Assembly: GCA_903924985.1 (NCBI GenBank)
Contig: CAIYDT010000275.1
Coordinates: 1-60,438, forward strand
DNA from: an uncultured Acetobacteraceae bacterium
GTDB lineage: Bacteria; Pseudomonadota; Alphaproteobacteria; Acetobacterales; Acetobacteraceae
Reading direction: 5' to 3'
Length of the DNA stretch: 60,438 nt
The notes beneath the pieces are model-generated. The model did not search any database. It was given only the letters and a program-made list of their open reading frames with translations, and had not been told where the DNA came from. A program made the translations under genes and the position numbers. Shown piece by piece: positions 17,108 to 24,994 of this stretch (position 1 is the first letter of the stretch; each line of letters begins with the position of its first letter).

Positions 17108-18253
17108 GTGGGCGGACAAGCAGGGGACCAATTGGTGACGCGTAGTGCGAACGACCACAGGCTGATCGGGATCGAACTCCTGCGTTTCGCCGCCGCTTTC
17201 GGCGTTTTGGTCTGGCACTATCAGAACTTCCTGATCGGCGGCCCCAACCCCGACTCCTTCGTGCGGGAGGCGCAACCGCTCTGGTTCCTGCTGGCGCCGC
17301 TGTATGCGTACGGCAATTCTGGGGTGGAGCTCTTCTGGTGCATTTCCGGCTTCATCTTTACCTGGAAATATCTGGAGCCGATCAACGCTGGCGGGGTGTC
17401 GTTCGGGCGGTTCATCTGGTTGCGGTTCTCTCGGCTGTACCCGCTGCATTTCGCGACGCTCCTGCTGGCCGCCGCGCTCAACGGGCTGTACTTCGCGCGC
17501 CATGGCGTGTACTTCACCTATGCCGTTAACGACCTGAAGCACTTCCTGCTCAACCTCGGGTTCGCCTCCTACTGGGGGTTCCAGGCCGACAAGTCCTTCA
17601 ACGGCCCGATCTGGAGCGTGTCGGTCGAAATCCTGGTCTATTTCCTGTTCTTCGGTGTCAGCCGCTTTCGGCGGGGCAATCTCTGGACGGATATCGGCAT
17701 GACCATCCTGGCTTCGGTGCTCTACGCCGGGCTGCGGCGGTTCACCGGCATCAAGCTGGAGGTCTTCGGCGCCATCACCTTTTTCTATATCGGGGCCGCG
17801 GCGTGCCGGATCCATGGCATGCTGGCATCCCTGCCCACCAACCGTCAGCACCGGGCGACGGCGGTTCTGCTCGGTATCGTGCTGGTGTCGTGCGCGCTGG
17901 TTGGCACCGGCGTGCTGAAGATCGCCGGGGCCAGTCTGGCGATGTTCCCCGCCGCGATCCTGTTCTCCCAGCTCGCGATCCGGCCCCGCGGCATGCGCAC
18001 CGCCGCCGCGATCGGCGCGGTGGGCAACCTGACCTATGCCAGCTACCTGATCCACTTCCCTATGCAGATCGCGATCATGCTCGTCCTGGAGAGCTGGTCG
18101 ATTCCGGTCGGCAGCCTGTTCTACGGCCCTTGGCTGCTGCCCGCCTACCTGACCCTCGTGCTCGGCCTATCGGTCCTGGTGTTCCACGGGTTCGAGCGTC
18201 CGGCACAAAACTGGTTGCGTGGCCTGGGGCGCCGGCGCGTTGTCGTGCTGTAA
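17108..18253 (+). CDS. acyltransferase 3 family membrane protein
   Basis: This multi-pass membrane O-acyltransferase of up to 381 residues has IGIELLRFAAAFGVLVWHYQNF at the N-terminus, containing the conserved catalytic His. About ten hydrophobic segments follow, with FWCISGFIFTWKY and FNGPIWSVSVEILVYFLFF. Such enzymes acetylate or succinylate surface sugars. Start codons are uncertain: GTG at 17108, or GTG at 17135 with GGGGA about 8 bases upstream, which is equally plausible. No glycan genes adjoin it, so the acceptor is unknown. Confidence 0.85.
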   Translation: MGGQAGDQLVTRSANDHRLIGIELLRFAAAFGVLVWHYQNFLIGGPNPDSFVREAQPLWFLLAPLYAYGNSGVELFWCISGFIFTWKYLEPINAGGVSFGRFIWLRFSRLYPLHFATLLLAAALNGLYFARHGVYFTYAVNDLKHFLLNLGFASYWGFQADKSFNGPIWSVSVEILVYFLFFGVSRFRRGNLWTDIGMTILASVLYAGLRRFTGIKLEVFGAITFFYIGAAACRIHGMLASLPTNRQHRATAVLLGIVLVSCALVGTGVLKIAGASLAMFPAAILFSQLAIRPRGMRTAAAIGAVGNLTYASYLIHFPMQIAIMLVLESWSIPVGSLFYGPWLLPAYLTLVLGLSVLVFHGFERPAQNWLRGLGRRRVVVL

Positions 18254-18323
18254 GGTCGTGACGGGGCTGCCCTGTCGCGCTATGCAACGCCGCCCTGTCC
18301 TGTCGTGCCGGAGTCATACCGAG

Positions 18324-18908
18324 ATGCCCGCCTTCCGCCTGACCCGCCGCACCAGCCTGCTGCTGCCGTTCCTCCTCGCGGCCTGCGGGGGGGAGCCGAA
18401 AGTCTACAAGCCGCTGCGCTATGATTACCTCAGGCCGATCGATCTCGCGGTCAAAGCGATCGACATCGAGCAGCGCTTCGTCCCTTCCGGCGTCGCGCCG
18501 GATATCAGCCAGGAGTCCCCGGTCGATCTTATCGCCACGCTGCGTCGGATGGGAGAGGACCGGCTGAAGCCGCTGGGCGGTACCGGCCGCGCCGTGTTCT
18601 CGATTTCCGATGCCTCCCTGATCAAGCGGGAGGATCTGGTCCGCGGCTCGATGGAGGCCACGGTCGAAATCCTGACCGACGACGGCCAACACGCCGGTTA
18701 CGCCCAGGCTCGGGTCACCCGCCGTCACACCGGCCACATCGATGACCTGCAGCAGCTGCTGTACGACATGGTATCGGGCATGATGGACGACATGAACATC
18801 GAGCTGGAGCACCAGATCCGGACACAGCTAAAGACCTGGCTGGCGGACGATTTGAACGCCATCCCCAAGCCGGTCGAGGCCGCGCCGCTGGCCCCGCCCC
18901 GCCGGTAG
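18324..18908 (+). CDS. lipoprotein of unknown function
   Basis: The protein has 194 residues. The N-terminus is a lipoprotein signal (Arg-rich start, LLLPFLLAAC with the lipidated Cys at about residue 18, then GGEPK). The body alternates strands and helices and ends in a helical segment (LQQLLYDMVSGMMDDMNIELEHQIRTQL) and a Pro-rich tail. I do not recognise the family. It is probably anchored to the inner leaflet of the outer membrane. The start at 18324 was chosen because it gives a clean lipobox; frames upstream look non-coding. Confidence 0.75.
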   Translation: MPAFRLTRRTSLLLPFLLAACGGEPKVYKPLRYDYLRPIDLAVKAIDIEQRFVPSGVAPDISQESPVDLIATLRRMGEDRLKPLGGTGRAVFSISDASLIKREDLVRGSMEATVEILTDDGQHAGYAQARVTRRHTGHIDDLQQLLYDMVSGMMDDMNIELEHQIRTQLKTWLADDLNAIPKPVEAAPLAPPRR

Positions 18909-18929
18909 CGCCTTCCGGCATCCGCGATT

Positions 18930-19571
18930 TCAATCCCCGGTAATCGTGGTTCCGCGGTTGCCGATCATGGCCAGCAACTCCCGCCTTGTGTTGGCGTCGT
19001 CGCGGAAGGCGCCGAGCATGCGGCTGGTCACCATGGTGACGCCGGGCTTGTGGACGCCGCGGGTGGTCATGCACTGGTGCGCCGCTTCGATCACCACCGC
19101 GACGCCCTTGGGTTGCAGCACGTCCTGGATGGTGTTGGCGATCTGGGCCGTCAGCTTCTCCTGGATTTGAAGGCGCTTGGCGTAGGCCTCCACCACCCGG
19201 GCGAGTTTGCTGATACCGACCACGCGGCGGTGCGGCAGGTAGGCGACGTGGCAGCGGCCGATGATCGGCACCATGTGGTGCTCGCAATGGCTCTCCAGGC
19301 GGATGTCGCGCAGCAGGACGATTTCGTCGTAGCCGTCGGTTTCCTCGAAGGTGCGTTCCAGGAGGTTGACGGGGTCGATGGTGTAGCCTTCGAAGAACTC
19401 CTCATAGGAGCGGACGACGCGGGAGGGCGTGTCGATCAGGCCTTCGCGGGTCGGGTCGTCGCCCGCCCACAGCAGCAAGGTACGGACGGCCGCTTCCGCC
19501 TCGTCCCGCGTCGGGCGCGAGTCCGAGGCATTGTCGGCGGTTTGCGTCCGGGCGGGGGTTATAATATTCAC
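18930..19571 (-). CDS. folE: GTP cyclohydrolase I
   Basis: This 213-residue type IA enzyme converts GTP to 7,8-dihydroneopterin triphosphate, the first step of folate/pterin synthesis. Zinc ligands are visible in [10 protein letters not shown] and in the later [11 protein letters not shown] Cys. The C-terminal [10 protein letters not shown] is typical. The start is GTG at 19571 with GGAGGAA upstream. The N-terminal 25 residues are a variable extension. It lies next to apaG on the same strand but 76 bases apart. Confidence 0.95.
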   Translation of the reverse strand: MNIITPARTQTADNASDSRPTRDEAEAAVRTLLLWAGDDPTREGLIDTPSRVVRSYEEFFEGYTIDPVNLLERTFEETDGYDEIVLLRDIRLESHCEHHMVPIIGRCHVAYLPHRRVVGISKLARVVEAYAKRLQIQEKLTAQIANTIQDVLQPKGVAVVIEAAHQCMTTRGVHKPGVTMVTSRMLGAFRDDANTRRELLAMIGNRGTTITGD

Positions 19572-19647
19572 CGAGCAGGTTCCTCCGGTTCGTCATGCTG
19601 ACGTTATTTGGGTGGCCGACTGCCCGGTTACGAGATGACCGCCGGAC

Positions 19648-20058
19648 CTAGTGCACCCTACCGCCTTGGTGCGGGCTGTCCAGACTGAACGCCGGGATGG
19701 CCACGTCGAAAGATTCCCCGGTTTCGGTCACGATCATATGGTAGGCGCCCACCATGAAGCCCGACGGTGTGCGCAGCGGGGTGCCGGAGGTGTATTCGTG
19801 CCGCTGCCCTGGCGCGAGGACGGGCTGCTTCCCAATGACGCCGTCGCCATGCACCTTTTGGGTACGGCCGGTGGCATCGGTGATTTCCCAGGTGCGTTTG
19901 AGCAGTTGCACGGGTTCGGGCCCGTGGTTCTCGATCCAGACGCGGTAGGCCCAGACGAAGCGGCTTTCGTCGGGTTCCGACTGGTCCGCGAGGTAGAATG
20001 ACCGCACGGTGACGCGCACGCCTCGTGTGGTCAGGGAATAAGTGTCTTGCGTTGTCAT
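19648..20058 (-). CDS. apaG: ApaG-domain protein
   Basis: This 136-residue single-domain ApaG protein has a fibronectin-III-like beta sandwich. Conserved features are the RVTVRSFYLADQSEP start, FVWAYRVWIENHG, VQLLKRTWEITDA, and the GDGVIGKQPVLAPGQRHEYTSGTPL block followed by GFMVGAYHM. It is a cytosolic protein historically linked to Co/Mg homeostasis, but its biochemical role is unsettled. A hairpin separates it from metZ upstream. Confidence 0.92.
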   Translation of the reverse strand: MTTQDTYSLTTRGVRVTVRSFYLADQSEPDESRFVWAYRVWIENHGPEPVQLLKRTWEITDATGRTQKVHGDGVIGKQPVLAPGQRHEYTSGTPLRTPSGFMVGAYHMIVTETGESFDVAIPAFSLDSPHQGGRVH

Positions 20059-20080
20059 GCTGCCCTCACCCCCTGGGTTG

Positions 20081-20105
20081 ACCGGACAGGATTTTCCCGT
20101 CCGGT
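20081..20105 (-). terminator. hairpin between metZ and apaG
   Basis: ACCGGACAGGA and TCCCGTCCGGT form an 11-base stem with one mismatch and a 3-base loop, downstream of metZ and upstream of apaG. There is no T-run, so assignment as a terminator is tentative. Confidence 0.4.
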
Positions 20106-20157
20106 CTGGGGACTCTAGCGTCCGATACCAGGCACTTGTCCAGGGCCGGGCATCGTT

Positions 20158-21348
20158 TCACCCCAGCGTGGCCAGCGCCTGTGCCAGATCGTCCTTCAGG
20201 TCCTCCGGGTCTTCCAGGCCGATCGATACGCGGATCACCCCGTCGGTGATGCCCAGCTTCGCCCGTTCCTCCGCGCCTATACGCATATGGGTGGTGGTGG
20301 CGGGGTGGGTCGCGAGGGACTTGGAATCCCCCAGATTGTTGGATATCGCGATCAGCCCGAAGGCGTTCATAACCTTGAACGCGCCGTCCTTGCCGCCCGC
20401 GACCTCGAACGTCACGACGGTGCCGCCGCCGGTCATCTGCTTGCGGGCGAGTGCCACCTGCGGATGATCGTCGCGCATCGGGTACCACACGCGGGTGACG
20501 TGCTTCTGCTCCGCCAGGAAATCGGCGATCGAAGCGGCCGCGCGACAGCCGGCATCGACCCGCAGGCCCAGGGTCTCTATCCCCTTCAGCAGGATCCAGG
20601 CGTTGAAGGCGGACATCGCCGGGCCGGTATTGCGGATGAACGGCTGCAACACATCGTTGACCCATTTACGGTTGGACAGGATCGCCCCGCCGAGGACCCT
20701 GCCCTGGCCGTCGATGTGCTTGGTGCAGGAGTAGACGACGACATCCGCCCCCATGGTCAGCGGCTGCTGTAGCAACGGCGTGGCGAAGACGTTGTCCACC
20801 ACCACGATGGCGCCCGCCGCGTGCGCCAGCGCCGCGACCGCCGGCAGATCGACAATGTCCAGCATCGGGTTGGATGGGGTTTCCAGCAGCACCAGGTTCG
20901 TCGGCTTGCTCAAGGCATCGCGCCACTGGTTCAGGTCGTGGCCGTCGACGAACACGGATTCGATGCCGAATTTCGGCAGTAACGTCGAAACAATCCAATG
21001 GCACGATCCGAACAGGGCGCGCGACGCGACCACGCGATCGCCGGTTTTCAGATGCGCCAATAGCGCCGCGTTCACCGCCGCCATGCCGGTCGCGGTGGTG
21101 CGGCATTCCTCCGCCCCCTCGATCAGGCACAGGCGCTGCTCGAGCATGGTCAAAGTGGGGTTGGCGAAGCGGGAATACTGGTAGTGCTCGACGGTGCCGG
21201 CGAAGGTGGCTTCGGCCTGGTCGGCGCTGTCGTAGACGTAGCCCGATGTCAGATACAGCGCTTCGGCGGTTTCGCCATGGTGGCTGCGTTGCACGCCGCC
21301 TTGCACGAGGTGGGTGGCGGGTCGGTAGGTTTTTGGGGCTTTGGTCAC
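20158..21348 (-). CDS. metZ: O-succinylhomoserine sulfhydrylase
   Basis: This 396-residue PLP enzyme of the Cys/Met-metabolism family makes homocysteine directly from O-succinylhomoserine and sulfide. Motifs are YSRFANPTLTMLEQRL near the N-terminus, the PLP lysine in SCTKHIDGQGRVLGG, and MSAFNAWILLKGIETL. The GTG start at 21348 is preceded by GAGAAGGA. Its leader contains a SAM-II riboswitch, which indicates feedback control by S-adenosylmethionine and supports the methionine-pathway assignment over a cystathionine synthase. Confidence 0.92.
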   Translation of the reverse strand: MTKAPKTYRPATHLVQGGVQRSHHGETAEALYLTSGYVYDSADQAEATFAGTVEHYQYSRFANPTLTMLEQRLCLIEGAEECRTTATGMAAVNAALLAHLKTGDRVVASRALFGSCHWIVSTLLPKFGIESVFVDGHDLNQWRDALSKPTNLVLLETPSNPMLDIVDLPAVAALAHAAGAIVVVDNVFATPLLQQPLTMGADVVVYSCTKHIDGQGRVLGGAILSNRKWVNDVLQPFIRNTGPAMSAFNAWILLKGIETLGLRVDAGCRAAASIADFLAEQKHVTRVWYPMRDDHPQVALARKQMTGGGTVVTFEVAGGKDGAFKVMNAFGLIAISNNLGDSKSLATHPATTTHMRIGAEERAKLGITDGVIRVSIGLEDPEDLKDDLAQALATLG

Positions 21349-21420
21349 AGGGTAAGGTCCTTCTCACGATGGACCGACCGTCGAGCAGCTTCGGCCCATG
21401 GCATTTGGACCTAACGCTGG

Positions 21421-21475
21421 CCTCTTTAGCGCGCTTATTTCACCTCGCCGCAATCCGGCCGGACAAATCACGAGG
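21421..21475 (-). promoter_or_regulatory. SAM-II (SAM-alpha) riboswitch upstream of metZ
   Basis: On the minus strand the leader has the compact SAM-II pattern. The first P1 strand is CTCG, then TGATTTG, a loop with CCGG and ATTGC, and the returning strand CGAGG. A short A-rich linker GTGAAATAA follows, then the pseudoknot segment GCTAAAGAGG. These bases and their order match the known SAM-II consensus. It ends about 70 bases before the metZ GTG. SAM binding would sequester expression of metZ. Confidence 0.9.
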
Positions 21476-21546
21476 GCTGGGCGTGCCCAGCGGAGAGGTC
21501 ACTAGGGGATGATCTGGTTGGCGTCAACATGTGTGGCGTTGCTGGT

Positions 21547-21560
21547 TTGATTCAGGTCAA
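21547..21560 (+). promoter_or_regulatory. FNR/FixK-like box upstream of MFS transporter
   Basis: TTGATTCAGGTCAA matches the TTGA-N6-TCAA core and 9 of the 10 fixed bases of TTGAT-N4-ATCAA. It lies 34-47 bases before the MFS start. Confidence 0.45.
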
Positions 21561-21593
21561 TGTCGCCGCTCGCCCCAGGCTGGAGCCTGCGCC

Positions 21594-22820
21594 ATGGCCA
21601 CCGCCCTGACGTCCCCGCTGCCGCGCGTGATCCTGCCTGCCCGCATGGTCATGGCGGTGCCGATCGGGTTGTTGGCGCTGTCGGGGTTCGCGGTTGGCGC
21701 CGGCATGCGGCTGCTGGACCCGTTGCTGCCGCAGGTGGCGGACAGCCTGGGCGTCACGGTGGCCAAAGCCTCCGCCGTGATCGCCGGTTTCATGCTGCCG
21801 TATGGGCTGGGTCAGGTTGTGCTCGGTCCTCTGGGCGATCGGCTCGGCAAGCTGCGTGTCGCCTGCGTGGCGGTCGTTCTGTACGGCCTGTGCTCGGTCG
21901 CGTGCATGAGCGCCGGGACCCTGACGGCCCTCGTGGTGTGGCGGGCTGCCTCCGGTCTGTTCGCCGGGGCGGTCAACCCGCTGATGATGGCATACCTCGG
22001 AGACGCGGTCCCCTATGAGGAACGCCAGGCCACGCTCAGCCGGTTCCTGACCGGCATGGTCATGGCACAGATGCTGGCCGGGCCGATCTCCGGGGTGATC
22101 GGGCAGCATGCGGGGTGGCGCATGTCGTTCCTTGTGCTGGGCGTCATGGCGGTTGTCGTCGGCGCGGCGCTCGCGATCCGGTTGGGCGCGCGGGTCTGGC
22201 GTTCGGGGGAGGAAGCGGGCAGCCGTGTCCCCGGGTTGACCGCCTATATGTCGTTGCTGCACCGGTCAGCCGGGCGTTGGCTGCTGCTATCGGCCTTCTT
22301 CGACGGGCTGTGTCTGTTCGGGGCTGCCTTCCCGTATGTCGGAGCGTTTTTGATTCAAGAGTTCGGACTGACCGTCAGCTCAGCCGGGCTGGTCATCGCG
22401 GGGTTCGGTGTCGGGTCCTTCCTTTACACGCGGTTCGCGCGCCGTCTGGTCCGCCGCCTGGGCGAGGGGGGCCTGATGCTGTTGGGCGGTCTGGGACTGG
22501 CGGCCGGCTTGGCCGGTCTGGCGTTATCCCCGAATTGGATCGTCGCCGCCGGCCTGCAGATTCACCTCGGCCTGATGTTCTACATGTTTCACGGCGTGCT
22601 ACAGGCCCGAGCAACCGAGGTCATGCCGGACGCGCGCGGTAGCGCTGTGTCGGCCTTCGCGCTGGCCTTGTTCCTGGGGCAAACCGTTGGGTCGCTGGCG
22701 TTTGGTGCGCTGTTGGCGTTCATCGGCTACCGGGCCGGGTTCGCGGCGGCGGCGATGGGGGTCCTGGTACTGGCGGTTTGGAGCCGGGTGGGACTGGGAC
22801 GGTTGCCCAGGCCGGAGTAG
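21594..22820 (+). CDS. MFS transporter
   Basis: This 408-residue inner-membrane major facilitator protein has about 12 hydrophobic helices. The loop 2-3 signature GPLGDRLGKLR sits after TM2, and a related segment (FLYTRFARRLVRRLGEGG) lies in the second half. It is similar in outline to drug or metabolite exporters of the Bcr/CmlA or AraJ-like groups, but the substrate cannot be inferred. The start at 21594 has GGAG upstream. Upstream in-frame Met codons would place non-hydrophobic sequence at the front. An FNR-like box precedes it. Confidence 0.85.
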   Translation: MATALTSPLPRVILPARMVMAVPIGLLALSGFAVGAGMRLLDPLLPQVADSLGVTVAKASAVIAGFMLPYGLGQVVLGPLGDRLGKLRVACVAVVLYGLCSVACMSAGTLTALVVWRAASGLFAGAVNPLMMAYLGDAVPYEERQATLSRFLTGMVMAQMLAGPISGVIGQHAGWRMSFLVLGVMAVVVGAALAIRLGARVWRSGEEAGSRVPGLTAYMSLLHRSAGRWLLLSAFFDGLCLFGAAFPYVGAFLIQEFGLTVSSAGLVIAGFGVGSFLYTRFARRLVRRLGEGGLMLLGGLGLAAGLAGLALSPNWIVAAGLQIHLGLMFYMFHGVLQARATEVMPDARGSAVSAFALALFLGQTVGSLAFGALLAFIGYRAGFAAAAMGVLVLAVWSRVGLGRLPRPE

Positions 22821-22856
22821 CGGCGCGATGGCAACGGCCGCACCCAGCGCGCCTTC

Positions 22857-23177
22857 ATGCGCGCACTCGCCCGAGCTGCCGGTCACACGCTGGATTTTAC
22901 CGTCATCTCCCAAGAGCGCACGATCCAGGCCAGCATCGCCGCGCTACGGCGTGCGATCGATTTCTTTGCGTGGCAACAATATCGCTGGAACGACCATTAT
23001 CTGGCGACACTGGAACCAGGGTATCCCGTAGAACTCACGTTAGCCGGCATCGCCGGCGATCAGTTCATGGCACGATCGGGAGCGGAAATCCTGATCGGGC
23101 AAACCACGGACCTACCTTCCCCAACGCCGGTGCACGACGAAACGTTCTTGTTCGAGGGGCAATCGCCCTGGGAATGA
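22857..23177 (+). CDS. hypothetical protein, 106 residues
   Basis: This protein is not recognised. It has a helical N-terminal half (TIQASIAALRRAIDFFAWQQYRW) and a short beta-rich C-terminal half with acidic residues and no signal peptide or membrane segment. It starts 36 bases after the MFS stop and ends just before the convergent DUF1217 gene. Composition looks protein-like (aromatic and acidic residues, few Arg runs), unlike the antisense frames nearby. It could be real or a remnant. Confidence 0.45.
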   Translation: MRALARAAGHTLDFTVISQERTIQASIAALRRAIDFFAWQQYRWNDHYLATLEPGYPVELTLAGIAGDQFMARSGAEILIGQTTDLPSPTPVHDETFLFEGQSPWE

Positions 23178-23188
23178 TCGCCGGGCGA

Positions 23189-24049
23189 TCAGGCCAACAA
23201 CCCACCCGACAGCGCGGCCAATCCTGTCCCACTGTTCTGTTGCGCCTGCTGCTGCATCGTCAGCAAATACTGGTCCGTCAAGCTCGTCACGTAGCTCGGC
23301 TTCTGAAAATCCGCGATATTTACCCGCGACGACACCGCCTGCTCCTGCGCCGTGAGACTCTGAAACGCGATCTGTTGCGGGATACCAAGCGCGGTCAGCA
23401 CAACGGCGCGGTTGGTCGGGTCGCCGAGAATTTGATCGACCGACGTAATCGAGCTGGCCTGCCCCAGAAACGTCAACGCGTTCGCCAGCCCGGGTGTCGC
23501 GGCATCGAGCGACTGGCGCCACAGCACCTCGGTATAAGCGTTGGTAATCGTGGACATGACCGTGGGATTTTGCAGCGCCGCCAAGCCGTTCTTCGCGAAA
23601 TCGTAGGTTTTCGCCGCGTTCAGCAGGTTGGTATCGCCAAGCTGATTGACCAGCGAGGTGCTGACGCTGGGATCAGACATCAGGGCCTTCTGCGCCAGGG
23701 CCGGATACTGGATGTAGCTGGACAGGTTGTTCGCGGTCAGCAGCACCTTCATCACATTGGGGTTGGTCAGGGCGGATTGGAGGCTGGTGGCGTTCTGCAC
23801 CGCCGTCTGAAATGCCGCGATATCGCGCGCCACCTGCGGCTGCTTCGCCTCCTGCGCCACGTCGGTCGTCTGGTTCGCCTGCGCCAGCCTCAGGTCGGTG
23901 ATCGGATTGCCGGTGGACACCGCCGTGGAGGGCGGGTTGGGGTTATACAACGCGCTGAGGATCGCCGCCGAGGCGTTGCTGGCGGTGTTGTTCGAAAACA
24001 GCAAGGCGTAGTTCATTCCAGTGACGAGGTCGCTCACGTTGAACTCCAT
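23189..24049 (-). CDS. DUF1217 family protein, probably flagellum-associated
   Basis: The protein has 286 residues, begins MEFNVSDLVTGMNYALLF, and is mostly helical. It is rich in Ala, Asn, Gln and Thr, with repeated blocks of the form LTNPNVMKVLLTANNL, LMSDPSVSTSLVNQLGD and LQNPTVMSTITNAY. This repeated-helix pattern is that of DUF1217 proteins, which occur with flagellar genes in alphaproteobacteria. No other flagellar gene is in the window. A perfect CtrA-type box lies 36-51 bases upstream, which supports a motility or cell-cycle-linked role. I set the start at 24049 because the longer frame upstream reads like noncoding sequence. Confidence 0.75.
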   Translation of the reverse strand: MEFNVSDLVTGMNYALLFSNNTASNASAAILSALYNPNPPSTAVSTGNPITDLRLAQANQTTDVAQEAKQPQVARDIAAFQTAVQNATSLQSALTNPNVMKVLLTANNLSSYIQYPALAQKALMSDPSVSTSLVNQLGDTNLLNAAKTYDFAKNGLAALQNPTVMSTITNAYTEVLWRQSLDAATPGLANALTFLGQASSITSVDQILGDPTNRAVVLTALGIPQQIAFQSLTAQEQAVSSRVNIADFQKPSYVTSLTDQYLLTMQQQAQQNSGTGLAALSGGLLA

Positions 24050-24084
24050 GGCAGGATGGTCCCGCCAGGATAGGCAGCCAACGG

Positions 24085-24100
24085 TTAAGGAAGCGTTAAC
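24085..24100. promoter_or_regulatory. CtrA-type box (TTAA-N7-TTAAC)
   Basis: TTAA, seven bases (GGAAGCG), then TTAAC match the full CtrA consensus. It sits between the divergent DUF1217 and S49 peptidase genes, 36 bases from the first and 59 from the second. CtrA controls flagellar and cell-cycle genes in alphaproteobacteria. Confidence 0.65.
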
Positions 24101-24158
24101 AAGCCCACAAAAACTGACAGACCAGTGTATGTCTCTGGTAACAAATGGAGCCGCCTTC

Positions 24159-24947
24159 ATGAAACTGGCCTTCTGGCGCAAGCCGCGCGTCGCGACGATC
24201 GAACTGCACGGACTGATCGCGCCACGCAAAGGTGCCCTGAACATCGGGGAACTGGCCGCGCCGATCGACAAGGCGTTCCGCTCCGCGGGCAAGCTGCCGG
24301 TGATCCTGGACATCGAAAGCCCGGGCGGCTCGCCGGTGCAATCCGACCTGATCGCGGTGGAAATCCGCCGTTTGGCGGACAAGCACAAGGTCCGCGTGTA
24401 CGCGGTCATTCGCGAGGTCGGGGCCTCCGGCGGCTATTGGCTGGCCTGCGCGGCGGACGAAATTTACGCCAATCCCATGAGCCTCGTCGGCTCCATCGGC
24501 GTCCGCGGCGGCGGATTCGGCGTGCCCGCATTGCTGGAGCGCCTGGGGATCGAGCACCGCCAGTACACCGCCGGCAGCAACAAGGCCCGCTTCGACCCTT
24601 TCTCCCCCGAACGGCCGGAGGACGTGGTCTTCGCCCACGCGCTGATGGACGACCTCCACTCCCGCTTCAAGGACTGGGTGCGCACCAGGCGCGGCGCCCG
24701 CCTCACCGCCGATGAATCCGCCGTTTTCGACGGCAGTTTCATGCTCGGCGCAAGCGCGAAGGCGTTGGGTCTGATCGATGGGTTTGGGGATGTGGGCTCG
24801 CTGGTGCGGCAATTGGGCGGAGAGAAGGCGGTGGCGCGGCGGTTCGGCCCGGCGAAACGAAGCTGGTGGCGGCAATTGCCCAGGCTCGGTGTCGACGCGC
24901 TGTTGGACGCCGCCGACGAACGCGCCGGCCGGATCGAGTTGCGGTAA
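24159..24947 (+). CDS. S49 family serine peptidase (SppA/SohB-like)
   Basis: This 262-residue protein is half the size of E. coli SppA and corresponds to one catalytic unit. The oligomerisation and substrate motif DIESPGGSPVQSDLI is present. The nucleophile is Ser90 in EVGASGGYWLACAADEI and the general base is Lys142 in GSNKARFDPFSP. There is no clear signal peptide or transmembrane anchor, so it may be cytosolic or peripherally bound. It may cleave signal-peptide remnants or membrane protein segments. The start at 24159 is preceded by GGAG. It may share a CtrA box with the divergent DUF1217 gene. Confidence 0.88.
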   Translation: MKLAFWRKPRVATIELHGLIAPRKGALNIGELAAPIDKAFRSAGKLPVILDIESPGGSPVQSDLIAVEIRRLADKHKVRVYAVIREVGASGGYWLACAADEIYANPMSLVGSIGVRGGGFGVPALLERLGIEHRQYTAGSNKARFDPFSPERPEDVVFAHALMDDLHSRFKDWVRTRRGARLTADESAVFDGSFMLGASAKALGLIDGFGDVGSLVRQLGGEKAVARRFGPAKRSWWRQLPRLGVDALLDAADERAGRIELR

Positions 24948-24994
24948 GGGGACCTACGCGCGGTTCGGAGAACCGGTTTCAGCACCTCTGGATG

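Noticed and set aside
16808-18055. A 415-codon minus-strand frame opposite the kinase and acyltransferase genes
   Set aside because: It has no domain, composition is biased towards Gly/Arg/Gln/Pro, and it lies against two well-supported genes.
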